A stretch of DNA of 64,000 bases, taken from Pelargonium x hortorum. Its lineage: Eukaryota > Streptophyta > Magnoliopsida > Geraniales > Geraniaceae. The number at the start of each line of letters is the position of its first letter. Position 1 is the first letter of the stretch. A program made the position numbers and the translations under genes. This document shows positions 12,519 to 23,770 of the stretch, piece by piece. Below the pieces are notes generated by a model. That model did no database searches and was not told the origin of the DNA. It saw only the letters and a program-made list of their open reading frames with translations. The DNA is taken from positions 1 to 64,000 of the forward strand of contig JAYMTJ010000046.1 of NCBI GenBank assembly GCA_036897525.1, given 5' to 3'.

Positions 12519-14997
12519 CAGACTTTAATTCAAATTAGAAACCTGTTCTTTTATTTTAAACCTGTAAAATTCAATTCCCTAGATTCCGTAGCCCAATACT
12601 CCTCGTAGTTTACTTTATGTGCCTCAAACTTACAATTAACCTAAGCTTAATAAGAGAGCTCTTACTGTCTTATGGGCTCTACTTTCTTATTAGTCCTTAG
12701 CTGCTATTATACTTATGGTTCCTTGTTTACAGTCTCTTTCTAGCTACAATAGTCTTAATTCTTAATTCTTTTATGACTTAACTAGTTCTTTGCTTTCATG
12801 ACTGGACTTCCTTACTAGAGCTAGAAGCTAGAGAAGTCCTTATAAATAGGAGTCAAAATAGGTGTAAAAGAAGAGCAGAGGATAGGAGACTCATGGAAAT
12901 CGCTATAATATCTTACTATGGATAGAGATATATTCATTTCATTATTAGTTATATTAGTAAGGGAATATAAGTTTAATAGTTAATATATAGGTGTTTCAGT
13001 TCTATTATAGAGTTTAAGGTTTAAGGTGTATTCTTCTTGCCTTATCTGTAGCTTATCGTTAGAAGGTTAATGCTCAATACTATATTGATTGCTAGTATAC
13101 TATGTTCTTACCTTCTTTCAGAAAAACCCTTTTTTAGACCTATACTAAGTCTTTGTAACAACTCGTATTCTCTAGCAGCTCTCTTAAATAATACCTTGTA
13201 AGAAAATCCCTATCTTAAGACTCACTGGAAACACCAATCCCAAGACTGAGTAAACTCTCCTAAAACCCTGGAATATCTGATACTGCAAAAAAACTCTACT
13301 TGTAATATATATAATAATTGTAATAAAATCCTATTACAACTTTTCACTTTGATACACACCCCTTCAAGATCATAACTTTCTTTTGGAGCTCTACGGGCTT
13401 AGCTGCTAGGCCCTTCTTAGGAGCCCTCCTTGTTTTGTTGTTGTTGCAGCCTGTACCTTTCTTATGAGAGTATAGGTCTTCCTAGCGTAACTTTAATGTA
13501 GTTAGGAGTTTTGTAGCTACTGTAATTAGTATTCCTACCTCATTTATTAGTTATTAAAAGTATATTTAAAAAGAGTTCTGGATAGTCCTTAATAGTTCTC
13601 TTAGTTAAGGGCATTGCTTTTCTTCCTTGCAGCTATTACTACGGAAAGGAATAAGCCTTATAAGTCTTATATATTCCTAGTTACAGCCAACAACAAGAAA
13701 AACGGATTTACTCGAAACCGAGAACTAACTCTCTTTAGCCTTAGTTACTATTCCTTAACTTCTTTACTTTAAACCAGAGAAAGAATGTGGTAAACCCAGA
13801 GTACAGAATACAGTAAGACATAGGTTCTAATTCTAACCCCATAAACTATGTAAGATAAGACTAAGAAATCCTTTCAAAAGACCCTAAAAACCTAAACCTT
13901 TACTTGAAAACTTGAATTCTTAGAACCTCCCCGGGAGCTTTATTAAATTAATTTCCCTTCTTCTCTTATACAGTTATTTTGAGATTTCTTAGATTATTCA
14001 TAGTACATACACTATATAAAACACCCATCTACTTCTTATTCTTACTCTCGATTTCTTGCTTCTGCATGACTTCCTGTATGACTTCATTCTTACTGACTTG
14101 TTGTTCTTATGTGCTATACCTCTTAGGACTTAGAAAAGAGACTCACCGGGGTGGGACCTTCTAACGAGAGATAGGAGAAACCTAGTTTAGTAGTATAGAG
14201 TATAGAATAGGAGTAATATATGTATTGTTTATTACTTATTAGATAGTAATAGAATATTATAAGTTTTAGTTTTCTAGTCTAGTATAGTTAACTTCGCAAT
14301 AAAAGGTACACCAACTTCAGATTCTTTGTTTGACCAGCTATTTCTTTACTGAAATTCATTAGCTTTAACCCTACTTTCCCTAGCAAATTCCTATTCCAGA
14401 GTTAACTTATCTATAAATCCAGCAAGAAAAGTCAAGATTCTATGAATACATACATAAATAATTATAAGGACTTCCGATTATAAATAAAAGAAACTAACCA
14501 TGTTATGAAACTTACTTATAAGCTATTTTATTTCCTAGAAGCCCTTTAACCAAACAATACACTAGAACACTGGAAAACAGAAAAGCATAACTATCTGTTT
14601 AATAAGCTTAATACTGGATACTGCACTGGAAAGCACTTACAAGAAATACTAACAGAACCAGCTAATTAACTTCCATTTTTTTAGCTAGACTGCAAAGGAA
14701 GCAGAATACATGAATCTCTTTGCTTTTGGAAGGACTAGATCTATCTCATTCTCTTGATGGTAGCAAAACTTTAGTGTACTGTTTACGAAGTAAAACCTTT
14801 GTTTTAGTTTTATAGGAACTCTTGGGTTAGGAATTCTGTAACTCCTGTAAGCCGATAAGGGAGTGAGTCAATATACAGAATACAGATCTATCTTATTTAT
14901 TCCGAACCTGTGCAGCTTAGGTCGTCTTTTTCTTGGTGTAATAACTAATAAACTAAAATCTGATTGTTATGGATTACAATTGTTTAATTAAGGAACA

Positions 14998-15162
14998 TTC
15001 CTCTTGCCCCATGCTCTTATCAGTAACGAAGAACGAAGAGATTTTGAGGGATAATGAATGAGTCAATCTCTCTTACCGACTAAACGTTTAGGTTAGGAGG
15101 TCAAGGCACAATAGTATATTATAGAGAAAACATTTATACACTATAGGAGCACCAACAAAAGA
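14998..15162 (+). repeat. R1 repeat, copy B
   Basis: This copy has the head CCTCTTGCCCCATGCTC, the middle GAGTCAATCTCTCTTACC and the tail TATTATAGAGAAAAC-ACAC. The hairpin core at 15073-15104 reads ACC-GA, then CTAA pairing with TTAG, then GA-GGT. CTAAACGTTTAG inside it is also a perfect 12-base palindrome, so two alternative folds exist. It is one of the best preserved copies. Confidence 0.75.
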
Positions 15163-15444
15163 AATTGAAATTTCTAATTAACACAGGCTCTAAAAAATCA
15201 AAATGACTTTATTTCATAACCTTTTTATTGACTTATTTCTTCAAGACTTAACTTTCATTATTGACCCCCTGCTTTGAGAGAGTTAGAATTTCTTCTTTCG
15301 AGCTACCCTGTTTGAGAACTATACCTTGTTTCTTAGTAGAGGGAGACTTCTAGCTGAACAGATAACTCACTGTCTTATTGTTGCCCATCTGTAGCTAATA
15401 GTTATTTCTTAGTTTTCTAAGACTAAGATATTAGAGTAAAGAGA

Positions 15445-15584
15445 ATTCCTCATGCTCTATGTTACTTATCAATAAGGAGGAGATTGCTTTAGATAATTAT
15501 TGAGTACAAACCCTGTTTTAGGAGGTTAATCCTTAAGAATATTCTAGAAAGTAAACCTTACACTCACTAAAAGACCAAAAAACA
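15445..15584 (+). repeat. R1 repeat, copy C
   Basis: The head is CCTCATGCTCTATG, the middle GGAGGAGATTGC, and the core right foot TTTTAGGAGGTTAATCC. The tail has CCTTACAC followed by AAGACCAAAAAAC. The hairpin at 15505-15529 is shortened: AAAC pairs with GTTT across CCT, and the left ACC-GA foot is missing. It is followed within about 35 bases by the R2a module. Its tail closely matches copy G on the other strand. Confidence 0.7.
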
Positions 15585-15617
15585 AAAAATTTCACTTGAC
15601 TTACTTCTTTACAGGTT

Positions 15618-15832
15618 TTAAGGCCTAGCCCGAGCCATAGAAGCTGTCCGAGCAAGAGCACTAACCATAGCAGGAGCATAAGCCATAGCACTAGTAGTAA
15701 AAGCTATAGGATGGAGGACCCAGAGAAAGAGTATTCCCTAGCAAGCACAGTCACTAGAGTAAGAGTTAGAGCAAGTGCTGTATTGGTATCAGTCAGTACC
15801 TGCCAGCCAGTAAGAGAAAGCCCTCAGTAATT
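15618..15832 (+). repeat. R2 repeat module, copy a
   Basis: This is an R2 copy rich in AGC, GCA and CATAGC words, and clearly more G+C rich than its surroundings. It shares the exact 14-base word GCACTAACCATAGC with R2b and the 13-base word GGAGGACCCAGAG with R2c. It also has AGTACCTG near its end, as R2c does. The three copies are too diverged for one uninterrupted alignment by eye. No reading frame is shared, so coding is unlikely. Confidence 0.6.
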
Positions 15833-16020
15833 ACTCTTGCTTTACCTCTGCAAACAAATGAATTGACTATCTTGTACATCTTATATATTACCCTTTTTTT
15901 TTAATCTATTTAAGCGGGATCCTATAAAAAAAAACATGGACAAAAGAAACCTTTAGTTTAGAATTAGAGGAGAGAAAAACCTTTACCTTGTTCAGAATAC
16001 CCGGGTTCTTAAGCCCAATA

Positions 16021-16050
16021 CCTATACCTATACCTATACCTATACCTAGA
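16021..16050. repeat. (CCTATA)5 microsatellite
   Basis: Five exact CCTATA units are followed by a degenerate CCTAGA. It is a simple tandem repeat lying in spacer between R2a and R1 copy D. Confidence 0.95.
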
Positions 16051-16561
16051 ACTTTCTTTTGAGCAATACCAAGTCTTCTTTCTTAAGGGAGATCGCTGCC
16101 TGTTCTGACTCTAAATTAAGAAGAAAAGGAATACCAAAGGCAGCAACTATTATTTCTTTCTTCTATCTCTTGAAATACCACTAACCAAATACAGAGGTCC
16201 CTGGAAAATATGCCTGTTAATTAACTTCCGTTAAACTAGAGATACAGGAAAGCACTTCCCTTAAAAAGAACTCTTAACTAGAAAAAAAACTGGAATGGAA
16301 AACCGATGACCTAAGTTCTTTTAGACTCCAAATCTGTCTTTACTATCTGAAATAGGAAACTTGGAACCATAAAAAACAACTTTCTTATCTTGAGAGAGCT
16401 ATAACTCTTTACAGGCCTAGGAGAGCTTTATGCCCTGCCTTATCCGGGTCTTAGCGTGTTCCCTGCTATTGTATAGTATTACTCTTAATTAATTAGTTAG
16501 TTATGTAAATAGATATTAATAAATAGAATAAGTGTTGTTTAGATTCTTTTAGTAAGGCCTA

Positions 16562-16720
16562 TCCCTCGAGTTCTATGCTTTTATCATATAGGAGGAATAT
16601 GCCTTAGAGAATAACTGAGTACGTCCATCTTACCGAGTAAACGACCTTTGTTTAGGAGGTTAATCCCATTAGAGTATTATAGAGAAAACTCCTTACACTG
16701 TAAGAACCCAAAACTCCAGA
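16562..16720 (+). repeat. R1 repeat, copy D
   Basis: The head is CCTCGAGTTCTATGC, the middle AGGAGGAATATGCCTTAGAG, and the tail TATTATAGAGAAAACTCC, CTTACACTGTAAG. The hairpin at 16630-16663 reads TTACC-GA, then TAAAC paired with GTTTA across a seven-base loop, then GGA-GGTTAA. Similarity to copy E continues past the end, with AGAATCTTAAAA and TTCAGACCTGGAA near 16718-16749. The duplicated unit is therefore longer than the core element. Confidence 0.75.
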
Positions 16721-17115
16721 ATCTTAAAAAAACCTGTTCAGACCTGGAAGCTTTCCTCAGAGCTAGCAGAAGACACTTATTTGACTGGATAATCTGTACC
16801 TTGACTTCTTTGAGTTGTTTGACTCGCTTCTTGTTTAGAGACCTCTGAGAGATACAACAAGGTAAAAGAAAGATACCCTTCAGAAAGCTGCTTATACTTA
16901 TAGGACACCAAGAAAGAAATACCCTTCTTGTTAGGACCTTAAACAGGAATTGATAGAGAGAGACTTATAGGAGAAAGAAATAAAGAGATACTTGTATTAC
17001 CAAAAAGACTTGTTGTAGTTAGTTTAGTCTAATTATTCTATAGTTGGTAGGTAGGTTAGTGTATTCTAGTTTAATTATTGAATTGTATTTTGTATTATAT
17101 AGATTCATAGGCGCG

Positions 17116-17283
17116 AAGCCCTCATGCTCTGTGTAGTTTCTCAATAGGGAGGGTTGTGCCTTAGAAATAGAAGGAGTCAATCTATCTTACCCTTACCGAC
17201 TAAAGGCCCTTTACTTTAGGAGGTTAATGTATTATGGGTACTCTAGATATGTATATCACACACAATAGGACCCAGAAACTTTA
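17116..17283 (+). repeat. R1 repeat, copy E
   Basis: The head is CCCTCATGCTCTGTG, the middle TGCCTTAGAAATAGAAGGAG, then TCAATCTATCTTACC. The hairpin at 17193-17227 is the clearest of the family. ACC-GA is followed by CTAAAG pairing with CTTTAG (6 bp) across an eight-base loop, then GA-GGTTAA. Relative to the CTAAAC/GTTTAG of copy B, the inner pair has swapped from C-G to G-C with pairing retained. The extended 3' part is shared with copy D, and R2b follows. Confidence 0.75.
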
Positions 17284-17419
17284 CAGAATCTTAAAACCTA
17301 AAAACTGCTTTCAGACCTGGAAAACACCGACTCAGCAGAACCTGTCTCTAAATACCTCTTAGCGAAAGTGCCCCCAACTATTCTACTTTGTTTCTTGAAA
17401 CTCTGTATTCCTTTCATGA

Positions 17420-17700
17420 TCATGACTTGCAGGAGCCCTACCCCAAGCTCTAGACCAAGCAGGTGCACTAACCATAGCCTATGCCTAAGCATGACCCATA
17501 GCCAGAGAAGAAAGCCAAGCAAGAGTAGCAGTTGTAGTTGTACTAACCGGAGCTAGAGGAAGAAGTGTAGCTACTAGAGGAACCAGAGACAGGTGCTGTG
17601 TTTGGAGCTAATGGATGCAAAGTTAATCTAAGCTAGTATTCCCTAGCCAGCCTGTAATATTTAGCTAATGGTGGCTCTGCTGCTAGTAAGTAATAGGTAT
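17420..17700 (+). repeat. R2 repeat module, copy b
   Basis: This R2 copy contains the exact word GCACTAACCATAGC of R2a, then CCATAGCCAGAG, GCCAAGCAAGAG (as in R2c) and AGCTAGAGGAAG. It begins about 140 bases after R1 copy E. Opposed short frames on both strands (62 and 74 codons) cover it. Their leucine- or serine-rich make-up follows from the repeated words and does not look like a real protein. Confidence 0.55.
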
Positions 17701-17828
17701 TAGATAGTATATTAGTAATAGTTATATTGTATTCTTAATAAGTAATTCTTTATTAAATTAAAGTATTCTTATGGAATAGAGTATAATATAGATTGTAATA
17801 ATTAATTATAGTATTTTATATTAAGGGA

Positions 17829-17979
17829 CATTCCTCGAGTTCTATGCTTTTCTCGTATATAGAGGTAGTTGCCTTATAAGATAAAGAGTAAATCCATCTT
17901 ACCGACCAGTAACGAAGTGAGGGAGGTTAACTCATTATGGTGAGTACAGAGATATACCTACCACGCACAAGATAACCAT
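17829..17979 (+). repeat. R1 repeat, copy F
   Basis: The head TTCCTCGAGTTCTATGC matches copy D almost exactly. The core at 17899-17930 keeps TTACC-GA and GA-GGTTAA. Its inner sequence is replaced by CC-N13-GG, so the helix next to the GA/GA step is again complementary but in a third sequence. R2c follows about 25 bases after the copy ends. An AT-rich TAGTA/TAATA tract precedes it. Confidence 0.7.
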
Positions 17980-18004
17980 CACTTGTTAATGACTCACTCT
18001 TTGT

Positions 18005-18145
18005 TTCATGAGACTTAGCAAGCCAAGCAAGCTGTTCTTTTGCGAGAGCCAAGCAGTGTCCCACTCACAATAGCAGTAAGAGCAAGAGAGAGGAGGACCC
18101 AGAGCTAGCCCAGTACCTGTAAGTAGGAGAGGCAAGCCTATAATC
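18005..18145 (+). repeat. R2 repeat module, copy c
   Basis: This is the shortest R2 copy. It has GCCAAGCAAGC, AGAGCCAAGCAGTG, GCAAGAGAGAGG, the exact word GGAGGACCCAGAG of R2a, and CCAGTACCTG. It ends where GC-dyad background resumes, so it may be truncated by the island boundary. Confidence 0.55.
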
Positions 18146-18160
18146 TGAGATCGACTATGT

Positions 18161-20590
18161 TTTTTTGTGCTCTGGTAGATTCAAGTGGTTTTTTTTGAGA
18201 GGGGACTCCTCATTTCCATTATTTTCATTTAAGTTGGACTCTAGTTTATACTTATCCTTTAGTTTTGAAAAGACTAAACTAAAGCCCACCATTAGAAAAC
18301 CCTGGCAGTAAAGCTCTTGTGCAGTTATAGCTATAAGGATTTTCTTAATACCGGAGGGCCCCGCCTATATTCCATGGTAGAGGACTCTAATAAAAACGCA
18401 TATAAAATAGAAAAATGAAAATTATCCCGCTTAAGCTGAAACCCGGCTTTAAAAGGCTACCCCTGCCCCATTTTGAGGACAACCTTCCCTTTATGTTATA
18501 GTCTTTATTTATAGTACCTCTTAGCAACTATCCGAACTTAGTATACATCCCTGGATATGGGGCTCCCACAACAAAACTTGTTACAAAAAGGGCGCTCGTC
18601 TGTTTTAGTTTCCCTTGCTCCTTCGAGGACTAAAAAAAACCCTCTTGCCTCGGAAACCCTTATAAGTACTGTTATTATGGAATTGAAAAGACATATTATT
18701 AAACGGCATAGTAATACCAAATTAGAATTAATTAAAAAAATTAGAGTATAATAAAGAAATCCATCTAGATTATCGTTTATATAATAAAGCAAGATTTGCC
18801 GGGATTGGGCAGGCCTGGAGAGTTCCTTTTAAGAAAGTAAAGCACAGTATTCTTCCTTTTATTCTTTTGTTTTTTCTCAACTCTCAACTCACTCAAGAGG
18901 CAAGATAGAGATTCTTGTTATAGGCAAGAGTCCAGTTAAAGTTAGGCAAGAAAGAGTAGGAGAAGTTATAGCTTTTTTTTTTTTTTTCTTTTTAAGAGGG
19001 TTTTGCTTTGCTTTGCATGGAATGACTCAACTTTAGAGGATTCTTTAGTATTTTAGTCTATATAAAGAAAGGGTAGTTGAAGAAATGGAAGGAATTGTAA
19101 AAGTACAAAAGGTTTTTAGATTATAACGCCTGGGAACCTCATGAAGAATCGTACTCTTAATATATCGCAGTAGCAGGAACTTTTTCAAGCATAGTTTTTT
19201 ACAAGTGCACAAACCAAACTTTCGTTTAGGCCACTTCTAAAAAAAATAAAAGCTACTTTCCAGTCAAAGTGAAAACATATACTACAATATGTGTACTTTT
19301 TTCCAAAGCGGGTAAGAAAATAATTGAGTTACTGAACTTAATAAGGGAATACTAAGCCCTTATATCCTTTTGTCTTTGTATTTTTCTCAAATATAAGGAA
19401 AACTAAGCATAGATAGAAATTTGACTACCCGGGGAAGCCCCCTATAAAGTTACCACAATGTTATTCTTTGAGCTACTAAGAAACTAGGCAACCTATATTT
19501 ATATTTATTACAGAGTTTTTTCCCAACTTTTCTGTTAACAAGTTAAGGCCTTTTTTTAATCGGCTTAGACAAAGGACTTCCTTACTCGATTACTACAAAG
19601 GTGAATCCTCTTTTATGCCTTAATGCTAGGAGAAGCTATTCGTTACCCCTACAATTAATTGTACTCGTAATTAGTTTACCTGTCTAAGATCTCCGCCTTT
19701 GCATTAAAAGAAAAGTATAAGAACTCCAACCCCAATCTAATTTAGACTAAAAGGTACAAGGGCTCAACTTCGGGGTCACTACTTAAATGAAATCTTGGAG
19801 ATCCACTAGAAAACTGTAGACTAGCAGCTTCACCAAAAGGTTTCAAAGAAAGAGTAATACAGAAATATTTATAAATGAGTAATTGACAGGATAACCCCTT
19901 AGTTTCGAAACGCTTTAAGGTTAAAGTATCTGATAAAGTAAAAAAGCGGGTTCCCGTTGGATATATGGGATATACCGAATTTTCTAAATAGAAGGGGCTA
20001 GGTCGCGACAAGCCTAACTTTTGTTATACTTTTTACCAACAAATCTAAAAGCTAGCTTGAACACGGATAAATTTTCTGTAGACTTATGCAATTACTCTAC
20101 CCTCATTGAATACTGAAAATTCTTTAGTGAAATATTAAGATAAGAGGCTTCCGTTAAAATTACGGGAAGCTGTGCTCTTACATTCTTTGAGGTCTTAGGC
20201 ATACTATATAAATAGCAGGTGTATCATACATGGAGCTCTAGGGACTTCAAAAAAAATCTATTATATAATTTACTGAATTTACGCTAAAGAAAGCTTAATG
20301 TGAATTCAATGCGACAATATATGGTATAAAAAAATGATACTCCTGGAGAGGCTGCTCGTTCTTGTAAATTTAATAAAAAGCTAGGATACTTTCAAAAAGA
20401 AAGGGGATTTTTGTTAAAGTTTAAAAAGGAAATTCCCGGGTAATTAGTCTTTTTATTCCTTAGTTCTTTACTAATCCAAACCTATAAACATGAAAACTCC
20501 GGAACTAAAAGTCCCTGTCAAGTATTTTTTAAACTAACTAGGGTAACAAAGAGAATCCTGTGATTTAGATTTACCAAAGAAGTTTCTTGA
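18161..20590. other. Non-coding background block 3
   Basis: GC dyads return, for example GGGCCCC at 18356-18362. Homopolymers are frequent, including T15 at 18973-18987. A minus-strand 84-codon frame and a plus-strand 64-codon frame lie opposite each other at 18.54-18.79 kb and a minus-strand 89-codon frame at 19742-20011. None has a recognisable motif, and all are within chance length. Confidence 0.55.
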
Positions 20591-22020
20591 CTAACACAAT
20601 TTTTTCTCTTGGGTTTTCAAAATACAGGAAATGACTCATCTCAGAATGAATTTACAGTATCAAGTGGACAGCACTTGGTTTACGCATCTGGTCTCATTTG
20701 TTTGTTCTTATAGTTATAGAATGGTCCTTTATGGTATCTTAGCTTAGTTTACTTGTTAGCAGGACCCTGTTTTTTTCTTTTCTTGTTAAGTCTTGTCTTT
20801 TGGTTCTACTCAGTACTCGTTTCTATTGTCAATCAAGCTTCACAAGGATACTTGAATTATCACAAAACCTCCATAGAAAAGGAAAAAAAGTCTGAGCACT
20901 CTGTATAGAGAGAAGTAGAAAGCTGCCCTCAATTAGAATACTTATATACTTGTTTGTTATCAATCTTGTATCAGTCACTCATACTCATAATGAACTAGAT
21001 TACTATAACTATAGTTTAAAAGTCCTTTTCGTCAGTATCTTGGGTAAATTAAAGGATAGTAAATCAAGAATTTCTTTATATAGAATATTGAAGCTAAGGA
21101 ATTTCTGTGAAGTTGAAGTTTTTTTGGTCTTAAAGTGTAAGGGTTTCACTCTCAGTAAACTCTACGGCATTAACCTCCCAAAGTTTACTCGGTAAAAAAG
21201 GAGACCTTTTCTTTTAATCTCCCAAGGATTATCTCCTCCCTACTAAGAAAACTCCCTAGGCATGAGGAAGAACCAACTCTAAAGTTGTATACATAAGACA
21301 AGAATACACTCCATAATTCTCTGAAAGCCGAGTAGAACTCAAAAGACTCTAAAAGGGGGTTCTATTCTAAGCCAGCTACTAAGAAATAGGTCTAGATATC
21401 AACATAAAGCTATGAGTAAGAGAATAAAGATACGGAGTCTAGTACAAATACAAAAGATAGCTATGATGAATGTTAGTTTACCGACTTTTAGTAGGAATTA
21501 AAGAAATGATAATTAGTGATTCGAATCTTGTACCCACTTTTATAGGTTTACTTCTGCTATTACTCGATAAAGTGAAACCATTACAATTCTTTAGACAAGG
21601 AAGAAGGTTTCTACCTATATCCACTAAGAATGTCACTATCCAAGAAGATCAAAGAGCTTGCACCGAAGAGCTACGCTACCCATTTAGTAAGGTTGTTCCT
21701 AAACCAATGATCTCAACTCACCAAGGAACTCTCACAAAGCGGATTGGCTAAGTAAGATCTGGATTTCATTTCACAATCTTATTTATAGAACTAGGACTGT
21801 ACTCCATTAGAATGGCTTACAAGCTTACAAGAACATTAGCAAGACAAGTTTGAAGCCATTCCTTTACCGTCAATCTTCTTATGAGCTTTAGTTTGGGTCT
21901 TATCTTGACTACTTGCTGGAGGTCATTTCCTTAGAGTAGATGGTACTAAGTTTTTCTACCTAGTATAGTAGTAAGACTCCTCTTGCGCTGAAACGAGGTC
22001 TCATAAAATCTTAAGTTTCT
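20591..22020. other. Island 3: dyad-poor spacer with inverted R1 copy
   Basis: The dyad texture is lost. The island contains the minus-strand R1 copy G. Plus-strand open frames of 81 (20950-21195) and 93 codons (21470-21751) occur, but the first overlaps the repeat and neither resembles a known protein. No R2 module is evident next to copy G. Confidence 0.5.
21124..21273 (-). repeat. R1 repeat, copy G (inverted)
   Basis: On the minus strand it reads CTTCCTCATGCC, then AGGGAGGAGATAATCC, TTTACCGAGTAAAC, GGGAGGTTAATGCC, and a tail CCCTTACACTTTAAGACC. All the family landmarks are present in order. The hairpin (plus coordinates 21171-21195) keeps ACC-GA and GGA-GGT, but its right arm is eroded, so only a short stem remains. 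It is the only copy outside the 12.3-18.0 kb cluster and the only inverted one. The family can therefore move or be inverted by recombination. Confidence 0.75.
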
Positions 22021-23770
22021 GTATCTTGTCTTAGTGGGATAACACGGAAGAGAATCCTTAGTGTCTAGTTTGTATTCGGTGTTCTATTGGGATTTCTATT
22101 CCTGAGGTAACTGAGTCTAGAAAATCCGTATTCGTTAGAGCCCTCAGGGGGTACCCGTGCAGCTAGAGATCAGGACTAAATTTAGATTCTTTAAAAGGAA
22201 GTTCCTGGTCAATGGTATTCCTAGGAAGCCCTAGCTCTTTGAGTATAATGTTGTTAGTTAACAAATTAGAAGCCTGGTTATCTCTTTCTTGTACTTTTGA
22301 GTTTCAATTTTCCTTGTAGGGTCTGAGACTTTTCTAAACCTTTTGTATTTTCTGTAATCTGATGTTTGTTTTGTCGAAGCGGTAATTCCGAGGAAATTTT
22401 TTAATAAAGGATAAGGAAGAGAGCCGTACCCGGTTCAATTAAAGGCTTTATTATACTCCGTATTCTACAGACGCAAATTCGTTTAAATATGTATTCCAGA
22501 TATCTAATATAAAGCGCTAGGCAAGAGAAGAGATTTTTATGAACTTTGTATTTTTTTTGATCGAGTTGAGACAAAGTTTGAAAAAGCTTATCTGTTTTAA
22601 TTTAAATCTCTATATTCGAAGTGTCTAATTCCTAGTAGATTAGATAGTATATATATCTAAATTTGAAGATTTCTTAGAGGGAAATAATTTGATTTAAAAA
22701 ATTCCATTCTTTAAAATGAGAGGTCGTTGATAGATAGTTTTACAAATGCTGCTGTTTTACTATTGCTATTGTCTAGATTCTAAAGACTCCCAGAGCAAAA
22801 CAAACAAGTTCGAAAGGGAGTCTATAATCTATAATCAAGGGTTTTCGAGATTTTACATTAGGGGCACACACTTTAGGGTTAAGACTAATGGCTTCGAATT
22901 TCATTTCTCATGGGGTTCTAATTCTATAACTTAGGGAAATAGCCTTCTGGTCGTTTAAGAACTAGTTAGTATTTCTAGATTTAGCATAGGGGACTCGAGG
23001 CCTTTTTTTCTAGTTTATTTACAGGGTAGCAAAGTTACACTAAAGGGCCTAGGAATATTGAGTGCAGTAGTTTTAGCTTTTGAATTATTTCTTCACAGAA
23101 TACTGAGACCGGATGCTAGTTTCTGAGTTAAGGTCTTTTGAGGTCCCCTTTTTATTTGGAAATAGAACTCTAATACTAATAATAGAAAGTTGAAACTAAA
23201 AAGCTATCAAGCTCTAAGACTAGAAAATCTAGTGTCAAAGGGATTCACTCCTATCCCTAAGGAAGGTAAAAACAAGATTGATACAACAAAAAGGTAGAGA
23301 GTTACACGCCATATCCGGAAGTTTTAAGGAGTTATTCTCTAACAAAGCTACTAGATTCTAAAGTCCTTGTACTCTAGTGAGTCCCTAAGATATTATAAAA
23401 GATAAACAAATTAGCACAGCTCCACTCCTCAATTATTTTCGTGAATCATAGAAGAATTTCCGGGGGTACTTATGTCATAATGAAGGCTGGGTTTTTTATG
23501 TTTGTCTCTTCTCCAGTGTCACTCAGAATAAGTAAAAGCTGTAGTTTCGCAGGGGTTCTTAGAATCTATCTAAGTAGGAGGAGGCCCCTTTATGCTAGGC
23601 GCGCGCCGGTAATCAAAAGCATACATGAGAGATTGCAAGCTTTAGTGTATGAAAAGGGACACTTCTTAAGATAGTTATTACAAATGCGTTTCCTACTTAG
23701 TAGGGTTTGTTGGCCTATTAAAACAACTTAAATTAGCTAAAAAAAAGATTTAACTTCAGAAATCGTACCT
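22021..23770. other. Non-coding background block 4
   Basis: GC-dyad texture, for example GGGTACCC at 22149-22156. A 77-codon frame (23441-23674) and a 62-codon frame (22746-22934) are open but have no recognisable motifs. No RNA gene is seen. Confidence 0.5.

Larger units (their letters stand above)
12341..18160. other. Island 2: R1/R2 repeat cluster
   Basis: This 5.8 kb island has very few GC dyads and holds six plus-strand copies of the R1 hairpin repeat and three of the R2 module. Tracts rich in TAG, TAT and TTA (for example about 12900-13060, 14190-14290, 16470-16550, 17020-17105 and 17690-17825) tend to lie before R1 copies. The gaps at about 12520-14995 and 15840-16560 hold only AT-rich spacer, short frames of about 60 codons and the (CCTATA)5 microsatellite. 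I find no protein gene. The recurring order AT-rich tract, R1, spacer, R2 suggests repeated duplication of one composite unit that has since diverged. Confidence 0.6.

Noticed and set aside
22420-22445. GAGCCGTACCCGGTTC, resembling the ends of a group II intron domain V.
   Set aside because: Too short: the AAA-bulge and tetraloop of domain V are missing, and no domain VI or exon context is present.
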